Assembly: GCA_037349105.1 (NCBI GenBank)
Contig: JAYJMM010000037.1
Location: forward strand, 3,038,001-3,102,000
Length of the DNA: 64,000 nucleotides
Direction: 5' to 3'
Source: Limnomonas spitsbergensis
Lineage: Eukaryota > Chlorophyta > Chlorophyceae > Chlamydomonadales
Translations under genes and position numbers: made by a program
Part shown: positions 44,831-55,972 of the stretch, one piece after another
How positions within the stretch are numbered: position 1 is the first letter of the stretch
Layout of the letters: each line of letters begins with the position of its first letter
The notes under the pieces: model-generated
The model's input: only the letters and a program-made list of their open reading frames with translations
Database searches by the model: none
What the model was told of the DNA's origin: nothing

Positions 44831-47800
44831 CTAGCGCCACACCCAGATGTTGGATGAGAACTTGCCCACCCCTTCCACCGGAGCTCTTGTGATTAGACAC
44901 ACAGTCGTCAGGCCAGAGTCGTGGCAGGACGTTCTCAGTCTTTGCCCCTCTTCAGGCTTGTACTCATCCAAAGCCACCTGCCTGCTGATGTCCCAGGTTC
45001 TCAGCCGCTGACGTTGGGAGAAGGAGGCGAGCACAGTGGTCCCTGAGGCGTCTAGGGCAACCTCAGTCCACATGTCACTACCACATGGATCCTCAAAGGC
45101 CAGGCCTCTGCACAAGCCAGTACCAAGATCCCACACCCTGATGGTATGATCAGAATGAGAGCTGCTGACGGCTGTGCGGCCGCTGGAATCCATTCCAACG
45201 CTGATGACTGGACCTTGATGTCCCTCCATGGTGCGCACACATTCACTAGTGCGTGTATCCCACAACCGCACGGTTTTATCGTGAGAGCATGAAATAACCA
45301 AGCAGGTCTCCTCCGAGGATTGCCAATCATTGACCATGCCGCTGTGCCCTCTCAGGCTCGGCATAGCCTCCATATCCCTGGAAATATCCCACATGCTGAT
45401 CTCGTTTTCAGCCCAATAAGTGCGATACACAACACAGTTGCCGCCGTGCCAGGTAGTGCGATACAAGTCGTCTTCTTCATCCACTGGCTCAAATGCACCT
45501 CGGAGCTGACGGGTAGCGAGGTCCCAGATATTACACCTGCAAGACCCTGTAACCAATGCCAGTCCATTGGCATTGATGTCAAGCTCAGACACGTCCCCAG
45601 CTTCAACTGGTATGCGACCTGCCATCCTCTGATTGTCAATATCCCACGTTTGGAGATACGCTTGGTCCTCATGGTAGACACTAAAAACCAGCTGGGAGTT
45701 CCACAAGCAGCTCACACAGTATGGACCGAACCCATCAAGCCATGCTTCAAGAAGGCTATCACCCTGGGGGACAGAAGACACAGGTGAGGCCCAGCTCAAG
45801 GCAGTCATTATCTCTGAAAAATAACTAATTGCCCAGATGATCTCATCATGGTTGCAAATTTAGACCAACACGCCCGCACTACGCTCCCCCCCCTCCTACT
45901 CACATTCGCCACCATTGTGCACTTGACTGATGGGGGCTGGCTGATCCGAGGAACACATGATCCCTGTGAATGAGGAGCAACATAAACGTTAACATGACGT
46001 TAAAGTTGAGCAATGCAATGCAGTCTCTAAAATCTTGAACTGGTGATAAGGAGGGGCCAGGGCAAGAGGGAATACCTAGTGTAGATTTCAACCCTATATT
46101 TTAGTTCAGTGTAATGTTTTTCATCAGATAACCAGAACTGTATTTCAACGGCAAGAAACATCCGGATGTCACCGGCATATAATGGGAAGATCAAAACAAT
46201 GAGTACCTCAAACAACATTGCGCACACCCTCACCTTGAACCCAAACGGCAGGCCTGACATCACATTAATGACCTCCAGACATGTTTCCTGACGGAGCCCC
46301 TGCAGTAGGCCCCTCTGGACAGGGTTGTACAGAGCACCCACAATGGGAGAGACAGCTGGCTTTGTCGCCTCAGAGAGCTGAGACATACATGCCCGAATCA
46401 TGGGCGTGTACTGCAGTGAGTCGGACAGCGCGAGCCATTCAAACAGATCTGGGCCGGATGCTGAGCTGGCAGCTGATGCTGACGATTGCATAGGTGTAGG
46501 AGGTGAGGGCCAGAACTGAGGCTTCGCTGCATCAAAGGCACTTAAGCAAAGCTTCAGCACGTCCGGCATGTCGTACCGGTGCGCAATGGGCAGAATCCGG
46601 AAGGCTATGGCCGGGGTCACTGTGGATGCTCCCCCCTCGATCACTGCAAGATAAACATGAGGGCAATGGGTATTAGACACTCATTATTGAAAATCTTAGG
46701 TTGTGGCAAGACACACAGTCAAGTAGCCGCTATTGTGTGGGTATTAGACGCTGATCATTGGACATGCCACAAAATATGACACACAGCACATGTTGTGATT
46801 AACACAGCTGACCAACCAAGCTTACCTCCGTCGTACAGTAACCTGAGCACCTCCATCCAGTCCTCCAAGCATCCATCAACCTGTGGTAGACAGAACCATT
46901 TTGTAAGCAACAGTCAGTAAGGGGGGGAGGGGGGGCAATAGGTGAAGTTATGCACCCTCCAAAGTCATAGAGTTTGGTGACAGCTTTCCAAATCTGGTAT
47001 TAATAAAAACTGTGGCCCAAGTGGAAGGGCGGTGTACGGAGGGGGGCAAATTGGAGAGGGGTGTTACTTTGTGTCAGGCTTGGGGGCTTGCCCCGAAGTG
47101 CAAATTGATAGTGGTGGAAACAACAATACTTGCACTAACGGGCCTGTAGCTAGCCCCAAAAGCAAGAGCGTTGAGAATGGGGGTCAGGCCTTTCCTTTCG
47201 CTTGCCTCCCCCACCAGTCGGGCAGTCAGGACCAGATTATGAAGAGCTACTGTTTGCACCAGGGGTTTGCACTGTCATATGTTGCGTGAGGAGCAAAGAA
47301 CCCTTCAAATGAGTGAAAGTGAAAAGAAAATTGCGCTTGGCTTTGGATGCTTTTATGGGCTACCAGTACCATACTGGTGCCCGAGTGACAGAAACGAAAA
47401 GGGATAGGGTTTGGGTTTTCAGTTGGGATGACAAGGAAATCGGTTCCCAAAGCGTCGCAGTTTGAATAGGTCGGTTCTTCGCGCACGCTCCTTTGCTTCG
47501 AGTCATGTCTTGCACCGATGGTGTATCTCGTGTATCTTTACCGTATGGCAGTGCACTGCAACAGAGGCGCATGGAGTGCAGAGAATGGCCCGTGCTTTTG
47601 TGGGCATGCTATTTTAGGGGTTTGTTTGAGGTGAAACTTGTGCCAGTGCATGACAGACATCACCGCGTGGCTCTGTGTTGGGCGCAAACTTGTTTGCAAT
47701 TAGATTTGCAAGCGCACTCGAAAAGTTACATGCAAAAATCATGCACCTTCTTATTGACAGTTCACGCTCAGGTTCATGTGACGGACCACGTGCGCATGAC

Positions 47801-48608
47801 CTACTGCTACGCAACCGGTCCTCGCACAGGAAAGCATCCCATGATCCCACTTCATTTTGAGCTCATACCGGTTGGCATGCACGTCATGCAATAAAGGTGC
47901 TGCCTCGCTGGACTGTAAAACAAGTGCTTGGCAGATATGGTGACACAGCTGATATTTACAGCCGACCATCAGCAACTAGGCACATGCACAAGCAGTAGTA
48001 CCCTACCTGCACAACATCTTCAGTACACCCCACCGCATAAGCAAGACACAGTCACACACATCACCAGCAACACCCAACATCCAACCAACAGAGCAGCACC
48101 ATCACCCAGCATGTTCAGAATGCAAACAGGCGAAGGGACAAAGTCGGCAACTGCCGCCGGAACACACAGCCTAGGACACGCACCTCACCAGCTTTCAGGG
48201 CACACACGTCACTTGGGGGCTGCGCCAAAGGCATAGCGTTTACAAATGCATGGGCGGGTGGGCGCATGGTGGTGGGTATGACAGTCTCCTCATGATGGGA
48301 CCATTGATCCAAAATGGATATTGATCCAGGTGATCTATCACTTGTCCACTCAGAGATCTCGAGGAGGTCATACTTGGTTCACTTACAGACACGTTAGAGG
48401 CAACTGCATCAACCGCAGCTTGGCTAGCGTGCCTCTTCCGAGCTGGATCGTCGTGGTCCGATCTGCTGGCTTCCGGCAAGAAACCCTCAAGAACTTGAGA
48501 GCCCAGCTCAAGAAAGCTTCGATGCGCCCTGACGGAGCGTCCATCTGAGAAGCTTAAAGTGATGTCACCCCGAGAGAGACGATTTTCAAGCGTACGCTGA
48601 CTGCTCAT
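44831..48608 (-). CDS. Intact BTB-WD40 fusion protein gene, copy D, five exons, 559 aa
   Basis: Exons: 48608-48387, 46880-46826, 46643-46234, 45963-45904, 45763-44831; 1680 nt including the stop, all GT-AG, all phases closed. Residues 1-93 form a BTB/POZ fold: GDITLSFSDGRS, VRAHRSFLEL, then WMEVLRLLY from exon 2 and the PIAHRYDMPDVLKLC helices from exon 3. Residues 94-249 continue as a BACK-like helical linker with a Ser/Ala insert. Residues 250-559, from one exon, form a WD40 propeller of about seven blades (QTWDID, NIWDL, SMWDIS, KTVRLWDTR, IRVWDLG, RTWDIS, IWVWR). BTB proteins commonly bind cullin-3, with the second domain choosing substrates. That role is inferred here. The ATG was chosen because MSSxxTLE is shared by paralogues. 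The other three copies are broken. Confidence 0.85.
46881..48386. other. Intron 1 of the intact BTB-WD40 gene
   Basis: This intron is 1.5 kb, against 0.83 kb in copy B and 0.44 kb in copy C. 46900-47040 resembles 26640-26790 in copy B. 47870-47930 contains TGGACTGTAAAA, like 1968-1980. Scattered ORFs on both strands show no domain. Confidence 0.5.
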
Positions 48609-49239
48609 TGGGTTATTACGTATTCCCTGAGATGTGATCGTGATTCGTCGTGTTGCTTCCTTCCTCTTGTCTTGACTTCTGATTAGCGAAAATTCCCAGC
48701 AAACTCCGGACAAACCTCTCTGGGACAAACATGTCGACTCCTGAATCATACAGGAAACCGACTTATGGACACACTTCGGAAGTGCTGAGTCGGGTGCAAA
48801 TAACGGTTCGGAAGTGCCAAGGCCACTTTCGAAAGCCACCCAGGTATTATCAGGGCGTGCCCAAAGAGTTTATTCTCCTGCCTCAATCCTAAGCATCTGG
48901 GTATAGAATGCATTTTAATATGCTTAACTGTGCCCATCTCGTGGCATTTGGTGGGCTGGTTTTGGTGAATATGGTGGAAAATAGGAAGGATTGCGCTATC
49001 GACAGATGCTCGGACGATCGCGACAGCACTGGAGGAGCCCCCGCAGGCAGGTTTTATAAAGCAGGGCCACAAGAATTATGATGTCCCTTCAGAGTCACGC
49101 GGTGCGGGGTCAGATACTGACACCCGGGCCCTGGGCCTGGCAACTGAGGCAAGGGAACTAATGCCCTGGGTTGGGATCATGCCTTACTACAGATTTGCAA
49201 TTGCCCCTGAAACTGGAGCTGGAAACATAGGTGGCCCTG

Positions 49240-50115
49240 TCTGCTTTGCATGCTCGGTGCCCTACACATGTGCGAAATGCGCTTCACCAGTTCATCCTAC
49301 CCTCATGCGCGTCACCCCTTCCATATGAGCAGTGCCTGCCCATATGCGCTGCACCCTATTCTCATGCGAATCGCCCGCCCATATGCGCTGCCCCCAACCC
49401 TGATGGTCATCGCCTCATCTACGGTATTTGAACAGTGCCCACCCATATGAGCTGCACCCTACCCTCATGCGCATCAGCCCGTCCATATGTATAGCACCCG
49501 CCCGCTTGCGTTGCAAACCCTATCCTCATGCGTATCCCTCCAGCCGTATGAGTAGCGCCCGCTGCCCGTCCATGTGCGCTGCACACTATCATGCGTAAGA
49601 GCCTGCCCATATGCGAGCCCCCAACCCTCATGCGCATCACTCCAGCCATATGAGCAGCGCCCGCCCATGTTCCCTGCACACTATCCTCGTGCATAGGAGC
49701 CCGCCCATGAGAGCAGCACCGCCCATTTGCGCTGCCCCCAACCCTCATGCGTATCACTCCAGCCATATGAGCAGCGCCCGCCCATGTGCGCTGCACACTA
49801 TCCTCATGTGTAAGAGCCCGCCTGTAAGAGTAGCGCCCGCCCACTTGCGCTGCACCCTACCCTCATGCGCAACAGCCCGCCCATAAACACTGCCCCCGAC
49901 CCTCGTGCGCATGGTCCCGTTTCTATGAGCAGCGCCCACCAATATGCGCATCACTACAGCCATACGAACAACGCCCGCCCATTTGCGTTGCACCTTGCCC
50001 TCATGCGCATCACTCCACTCCAGCCATATGAGCAGCACACGCCAATATGGGCCGCACCCTGCCCTCATGCGCATCACCACGTCCATACGAGCAGCGCCCG
50101 CCCATACATGCTGTT
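49240..50115. repeat. Imperfect ~58-bp minisatellite, about 14 units
   Basis: The repeated elements are CCTCATGCGCATCACTCC, AGCCATATGAGCAGCGCCC and GCCCATATGCGCTGCAC, with the first recurring about every 50-65 bp. Units are diverged and of unequal length. ORFs across it on both strands are repeat artefacts. Confidence 0.8.
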
Positions 50116-50130
50116 AAGAGCACTGCTATT

Positions 50131-51973
50131 CAGCTGGTAGCAGGACAGCCGGTAGTGGGACAGCTGGTAGTGGGGTAGCTGGTAGTGGGTCAGCTGGTAA
50201 TGGGACAGCTGGTAGGGGGACAGCTGGTAGTGGGACAGCTGGTAGTGGGACAGCTGGTAGTGGGGCAGCTGGTACTGGGACAGCGGGTAGTGGGACAGCT
50301 GGCAGTGGGACACGTGGTAGTTAGACAGCTGGAAGTGGGACAGGTGGTAGTGGGACAGGTGGTAGTGGGACAGCTGGTAGTGGGACAGCCGGTAGTGGGA
50401 CAACTGGTAGTGGGACAGCTGGTAGTGGGACAGCCAGTAGTGGGACAGATGGTAATGGGACAGGTGGTAGTGGGACAGCTGGTAGTGGGACAGCCGGTAG
50501 TGGGACAGCTGGTCGTGGGACAGGCGGTAGTGGGACAGCTGGTCGTGGGACAGCTGGTAGTGGGACAGCCGGTAGTGGGACAGATGGTAATGGGACAGGT
50601 GGTAGTGGGACAGCTGGTAGTGGGACAGCCGGTAGTGGGACAGCTGGTCGTGGGACAGGTGGTAGTGGGATAGCTGGTCGTGGGACAGGTGGTAGTAGGA
50701 CAGGTGGTAGTGGGGCAGCTGGAACTGGGACAGCTGGTAGTGGGACAGCTGGCAGTGGGACAGGTGGTAGTTAGACAGCTGGTAGTGGGACAGGTGGTAG
50801 TGGGACAGGTGGTAGTGGGACAGCTGGTAGTGGGACAGCCGGTAGTGGGACAACTGGTAATGGGACAGCTGGTAGTGGGACAGCCGGTAGTGGGACAGAT
50901 GGTAATGGGACAGGTGGTAGTGGGACAGCTGGTAGTGGGACAGCCGGTAGTGGGACAGGTGGTCGTGGGACAGGTGGTAGTGGGACAGCTGGTAGTGGGA
51001 CAGGTGGTAGTGGGACAGCTGGTAGCGAGACAGCTGGTAGTGGGACAGCTGGTAGTGAGACAGCTGGTAGTGAGACAGCTGGTAGTGGGACAGGTGGTAG
51101 CGAGACAGCTGGTAGTGGGACAGCTGGTAGCGAGACAGCTGGTAGTGGGACAGCTGGTAGCGAGACAGCTGGTAGTGAGACAGCTGGTAGTGGGACAGCT
51201 GTTAGCGGGACAGCTGGTAGTGGGACAGCTGGTAGTGGGACAGCTGGTAGTGGGACAGCTGGTAGTGGGACAGCTGGTAGCGAGACAGCTGGTAGTGGGA
51301 CAGGTGGTAGCGAGACAGCTGGTAGTGGGACAGCTGGTAGTGGGACAGCTGGTAGTGAGACAGCTGGTAGTGGGACAGCTGGTAGCGAGACAGCTGGTAG
51401 TGAGACAGCTGGTAGTGGGACAGCTGGTAGCGAGACAGCTGGTAGTGGGACAGCTGGTAGTGGGACAGCTGGTAGTGAGACAGCTGGTAGTGGGACAGCT
51501 GGTAGCGAGACAGCTGGTAGTGGGACAGGTGGTAGCGAGACAGCTGGTAGTGGGACAACTGGTAGTGGGACAGCTGGTAGCGAGACAGCTGTTAGTGGGA
51601 CAGCTGGTAGTGGGACAGCTGGTAGCGAGACAGCTGGTAGTGGGACAGGTGGTAGCGAGACAGCTGGTAGTGGGACAGCTGGTAGCGAGACAACTGGTAG
51701 TGGGACAGCTGGTAGTGGGACAGCTGTTAGCGGGACAGCTGTTAGCGGGACAGCTGGTAGTGGGACAGCTGGTAGCGAGACAGCTGGTAGTGAGACAGCT
51801 GGTAGTGGGACAGCTGTTAGCGGGATAGCTGGTAGTGGGACAGCTGGTAGTGGGACAGGGGGTAGCGAGACAGCTGGTAGTGGGACAGGTGGTAGCGAGA
51901 CAGCTGGTAGTGGGACAGCTGGTAGCGAGACAGCTGGTAGTGGGACAGGTGGTAGCGAGACAGCTGGTAGCAA
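50131..51973. repeat. 15-bp minisatellite, about 123 units
   Basis: The unit is CAGCTGGTAGTGGGA. From about 50221 to 51961 every unit is exactly 15 bp, with substitutions only. The left part (to about 51000) has a higher-order pattern with CAGATGGTAATGGGA and CAGGTGGTCGTGGGA variants. The right part alternates TGGGA and CGAGA unit ends. As 15 is a multiple of three, long ORFs arise on both strands (QLVVG, SHYQL, PLPAV repeats). Each is broken somewhere, for example by TAG at about 50675 and 51833. Confidence 0.95.
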
Positions 51974-52109
51974 GCCGTCTTGTGGATCAACATGTCAGGG
52001 ATAGGAAGCTAACACTGCATGGGGAGTGGCTGCCTGGCCAATAAGGGACATGCTGAAGCAGAGCAGTGTTGCTTGCGCATATAAGCTTTATCATAGCATT
52101 ATACAGCTG

Positions 52110-53370
52110 TATTTACTTGCTGAATCAGTCTTACGGCCACAGTCAAGCTGCGGCGCAGTGCATAGCCCGACCAGCAGGTTAGTAATATCTGGCGCAGCAC
52201 ATGGGACATGCCAGCAGTTGAATCAATTCACAGCACTTACCCGGGTTTTACATGGGTGGCTTCCATACCCAGAGGTTGAGGGAGCGAACCCGCCACACGA
52301 TATTTTCGCTCACTGCGCCTAGAACGCCGGGTTCCATGTTCTTGCCCCCTCACATACGAGGATGGCATGGCTGCACCATGGCCCAGGCTGTGAAAGGTAG
52401 GTGGAATTGAGCCTAGTCATTCCCTACCAGCCCCACCCAGCCGAGCGTCCAGCAAGGCCCAGCAGGTATGCACCGTACTAAACTTACCTGAGTTTATATC
52501 CAGGCTGAGACGAGGTAATGGGGGATCTTTTATCTTCGAATATCATCCAACAGTTGGATTGCCTTGCTGGATCAGTCTCATGTCCGCAGTCTAAGCTGTA
52601 GCACAGTACACGGCACAGACCAGCAGTTGAATCAATTCATAGTGCTCACCTTGGTTTATGTCTAGGTTGAGACGAGGTGCCTTACGTACCCGGATACGGT
52701 AGCATTATGTAGCTGAATTAACTTGCTGAGTCCGTCTCGTGGTTTCAGTGTAAGCCAGGGCGAACATATTATCATAGAGCGCCTACAAACTTTTAGGATA
52801 TTTAAGATTGAACATGTGCACATTCAGTCCATTCAGGAACAAACTCGAAACAGAAACCTCACAACCCAGGTTTTCAGCCTATCAGCCCACCCTGATAGGT
52901 GTAGCCAGAGCATGTAATGGGAAAACAGTAACATGTAATGCTTTCAAACTTGTAGGATGGGCAACAAGGAACATTTGGACATGGAATTCTGAAACAAACT
53001 AAAAAAAAACTCACAGACCAAGTTTCCAGCCTGTCCGCTTACCGTGGGCCCCCCGCAAGAGGCATAGCCGGAGGTCCTGATGGGAAAACAGTACCATATA
53101 ATGCTTCCAAACTTGTAGGATAGTAAAGAAGGAACATTTCGAAAAGGAATTCATTCTGAAACAATATAGAAAAAGTCTCACAGACCAAGTTTTCAGCCAT
53201 TCGGCTGCATCGGGCCCCATGAGAGGCATAGCCAGGGCACATGCTGAAACAAATAATAATAGTATGCATCCAAACTTGCAGGATAGTTAACAAAAAACAC
53301 GTGGGCATAGAATCCATTAGGAACAAACAATAAACAAATCTCACAGACGTAGTTCCCAACCTGTCGACCG
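52110..53370. repeat. About 160-bp tandem repeats, degenerate
   Basis: The marker CAAACTTGTAGGAT occurs at 52786 (as CAAACTTTTAGGAT), 52945, 53108 and 53271, spaced 159, 163 and 163 bp. Shared parts include TCACAGACCAAGTTTTCAGCC, GAGGCATAGCC and AACATTT. A related marker (TTGCTGAATCAGTC-like) lies at 52117, 52564 and 52723. No gene is seen. Confidence 0.75.
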
Positions 53371-53438
53371 GCCCTAGTGCTCAGTGGGGTCCCCAAACAG
53401 CAATATACCCCATTATCAGCTCTGATATTCCACCAGCA

Positions 53439-54453
53439 TTACTCATTTGAAACATGCCAATTCCTGTGAATGTCAGTTGTCCAACTACCGATACTCAATC
53501 GCATTATTGATCTTTGAAACAGGCTGATAATTTCCTTTTCGTGTCGTGCTGGCTGCTTGCGAATCAATGGATGTTGGTTCTCTGACGTGTCCAGCTCCGA
53601 CTCCTTTGCAACCACTGTGGGAGGAACGAGAAGCACACCTCTGCCAAAAGCCTGCTGAAGTTTCTTCACGACCCCATCTGCTGCATATAGGCTGACCACA
53701 CAATTCACTGGAGGAGTGACCAGCATCCTTGTTCTGTCAACAAACATCTAGGCTGTGACTGTTTTATATGCACAAGTTGTTGTGGGTTCTGACACACCAG
53801 CTGCTACATGGGTCCACCCAATGGGCATGTACCCAGCTTCTGCATGGGTCTACCCAAGGGGCCTGGGGTCCATTACTGCCTGAGTCTACCTAAGGTGCCT
53901 GGAGCCAGCCAGCTGCTGCAAGGAGCTAACCAAGGAGCCTGGATCCAGGTGCTGTCCTTGTCCACCCAATGGGCATGGAGCCTGCTGCTGCATGGGTCCA
54001 CTCACGGTGGCTGCTGGAGCCAGATGATGCATCAGTCCACCCAAAGGGTTTGGAGCCAGCTGCTTCTCGAGCCCACCCAAGGGGCCCGTAGCCAGCTGCT
54101 GCCTGAGTCCACCCAAGTTGTCGGCCTCATAATTTACGCTCATGAGCACAAGCGCCTATCGCCTTGCTACGTGCTCCCTCTTCTGCTCTGTCGCTGATGC
54201 CAACAAGCTTGTGGGAGACTCCGTTCACAGCACGAACGGCTTTCGACATGGCCTGATTGGCCGGAATGGACAGTGTTCCTGGGCTGTGTTTGTCTGCGAG
54301 CATTTTCTGTACCAGCTTCTTCGCCCGAGTCGCTACACATTCATGAAGGTGATTAATTATAGAATAAGAACATCGCATGCACGGTCGTGGAACGAGGAAA
54401 GAAAGAGAGAAGGAAGAAGCTGGAGGCGGGTTTGAAACAGGGTTTAGCCACAC
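53439..54453 (-). CDS. Candidate two-exon gene inside the 5.8-kb element, unknown function
   Basis: Just inside the right terminal repeat, a minus-strand frame (54453 to about 54138) reads HLHECVATRAKKLVQKMLAD, SIPANQAMSKAVRAVNGVS and HKLVGISDRAEEGARSKAIG. It meets a possible donor (GAGC/GTAAAT). A second frame starting after CCTAG at 53747 reads MLVTPPVNCVVSLYAADGVV, KKLQQAFGRGVLLVPP and HEKEIISLFQRSIMRLSIG, with a stop at 53439. Both have balanced, protein-like composition. The link between the two is a guess, because a 42-bp repeat region lies between them. Position suggests an element-encoded protein, but I see no DDE or other transposase motif. Confidence 0.35.
53800..54125. repeat. About 42-bp imperfect tandem repeat, about 7 units
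   Basis: The unit is AGCCAGCTGCTGCATGGGTC, then CACCCAAGGGGCCTGG. On the minus strand it gives a 14-residue periodicity (GPLGGLxQQLAPN). It lies between the two candidate exons of the element gene and could be an intron or a repetitive coding linker. Confidence 0.6.
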
Positions 54454-54557
54454 TTTAACAAACAGGCGGGCACTTTCGAACGAGGCCTTGGCACTTCCGA
54501 ACCCTCATCTTGCCTTCAAGTCGCACTTCCGAAGTGTGTCTATAAGTGCCTTTCCTG

Positions 54558-55042
54558 ACTCCCTGAATGGAAGAATACGGCGACGGGGGAGGGGCGGGGG
54601 TCGGGGAGGGTGGATCAGGGTGTGAATCGTCAGTTGGGCATGGGGGTCGACCTAGCGACTCCCATGTGCTTTTCTCAGAAGCCGATGAGGGCCCCATGTG
54701 CACCCGGGCTGTTGTTTTTTTGTTAGCGTTTCAGGTTTCTAGGGTTGGGTGGCCGGCCTCGCACCTTGTGAATGCCATGCAAAAGATGTGCTTTTAAACC
54801 GGCGCAGATGCACAAGGAGGACGCCGGCACGAAGAACATGCAGTCACCGAACAGCCTGCATGGCGTGAGCCTGCATGATCCCCATGGTGGCAGTATGCTG
54901 CAGATATATAGGTGAGGAGCAGAGTGACATCACCATGGCATCCTGGATTCCTGGAGGAGAATGTGGTTGGACCCTTTGAGCATGAAGTCCCTAAGGCCTG
55001 GCATGCTGTGGGGCTGCGCCGAACCCTTGAGGGGAACACAAG
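54558..55042 (+). pseudogene. Family Y gene, copy Y5 (upstream exons)
   Basis: 54558-54830 resumes unit sequence matching 27790-27890. The exon ending at 55042 (GTATGT donor) encodes PGFLEENVVGPFEHEVPKAW, then HAVGLRRTLEGNTR, the best-preserved version of this exon. Its downstream exon begins at about 55968 (CTGACCATCAGCGACTATGCC) but is overrun by the 7.7-kb minisatellite after GACTTGTCCAGG. Confidence 0.45.
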
Positions 55043-55204
55043 GTATGTATTCATTCATGGTATACACGTTCCAGTATTTTGTCGTAAACGAGTTGCCCGG
55101 CAGCCACACAGCACTATCTTGCACAACTACAAAGGGTGGATGAGCTGCCAATCTGAATCAGTTGAACACGCTTTCCATGTAAACACAGGTATTTGTAAGT
55201 CCCT

Positions 55205-55972
55205 GCGCACACAGGTGCCTGCGCACACAGGTCCCTGTGCACACAGGTCCCTGCGCTCACAGGTACCTGCGCTCACAGGTCCCTGCGCACACAGGTCCCT
55301 GCGCTCACAGGTCCCTGTGCACACAGGTCCCTGCGCACACAGGTCCCTGCGCTCACAGGTCCCTGCGCACACAGGTCCCTGCGCACACAGGTCCCTGCGC
55401 ACACAGGTCCCTGCGCACACAGGTCCCTGCGCACACAGGTCCCTGCGCACACAGGTCCCTGCGCACACAGGTCCCTGCGCACACAGGTCCCTGCGCACAC
55501 AGGTCCCTGCGCACACAGGTCCCTGCGCACACAGGTCCCTGCGCACACAGGTCCCTGCGCACACAGGTCCCTGCGCACACAGGTCCCTGCGCACACAGGT
55601 CCCTGCGCACACAGGTCCCTGCGCACACAGGTCCCTGCGCACACAGGTCCTTGCGCTCACAGGTCCCTGCGCACACAGGTCCCTGCGCACACATGTCCCT
55701 GCGCACACAGGTCCCTGCGCACACAGGTCTCTGCTCACACGTGTCCCTGCGCTCACATGTCCCTGCGCACACAGGTCCCTGCGCTCACAGGTCCCTGCGC
55801 CCACAGGTCCCTGCGCTCACAGGTCCCAGCGCACACAGGTCCCTGCGCGCACTGGTCCCTGCGCTCACAGGTCCCTGCGCACACAGGTCCCTACGCACAC
55901 AGGGACCTGCGCTCACACGTCCCTGCGCTCACAGATCCCTTCGCACACAGGTCCCTGCGCACACAGGTCCTG
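55205..55972. repeat. 16-bp minisatellite, about 48 units, made of a splice-acceptor sequence
   Basis: The unit is GGTCCCTGCGCACACA. The CGCACACAG/GTCC junction is the exact acceptor of the family Y downstream exon in Y1 (15069-15081), and Y2 has CGCACATAG/GTCC. The array lies at that position in Y5. Because 16 is not a multiple of three, one peptide runs through all frames on each strand. Confidence 0.9.

Larger units (their letters stand above)
48751..54557. mobile_element. 5.8-kb insertion with ~88-bp terminal inverted repeats (putative DNA transposon)
   Basis: 48751-48838 aligns without gaps to the reverse complement of 54470-54557. Both start CAGGAAA and share ACTTAT.GACACACTTCGG, then AAGTGC, GGTTCGGAAGTGCCAAGGCC and TTCGAAAG. 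In copy B of the unit the flanking sequences are continuous (27755-27800: CATGGAGACTCCTGAGTGG, CAGAATACGGCGACG). Here they are split on either side of the element. ACTCCTGAAT (48737-48746) recurs as ACTCCCTGAAT (54558-54568), a possible 10-11-bp target duplication, though four bases separate the left copy from the repeat end. Long TIRs and a target duplication near 9-11 bp recall Mutator-like elements. No transposase is recognisable. Confidence 0.75.

Noticed and set aside
50771..51973. A 400-codon minus ORF (PLPAV repeats) and a 382-codon plus ORF (QLVVG/QLVAR repeats)
   Set aside because: Both arise from the same 15-bp unit read in opposite directions. No frame stays open over the full array, and no flanking exon is visible.
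53039..53359. Minus ORFs over the ~160-bp repeats (for example ILQVWKHYMVLF)
   Set aside because: They follow the tandem repeat period and have no independent support.
55205..55972. Possible CRISPR-like array of regularly spaced repeats
   Set aside because: Units are contiguous with no unique spacers, and the context is a eukaryotic intron. The same holds for the other arrays.
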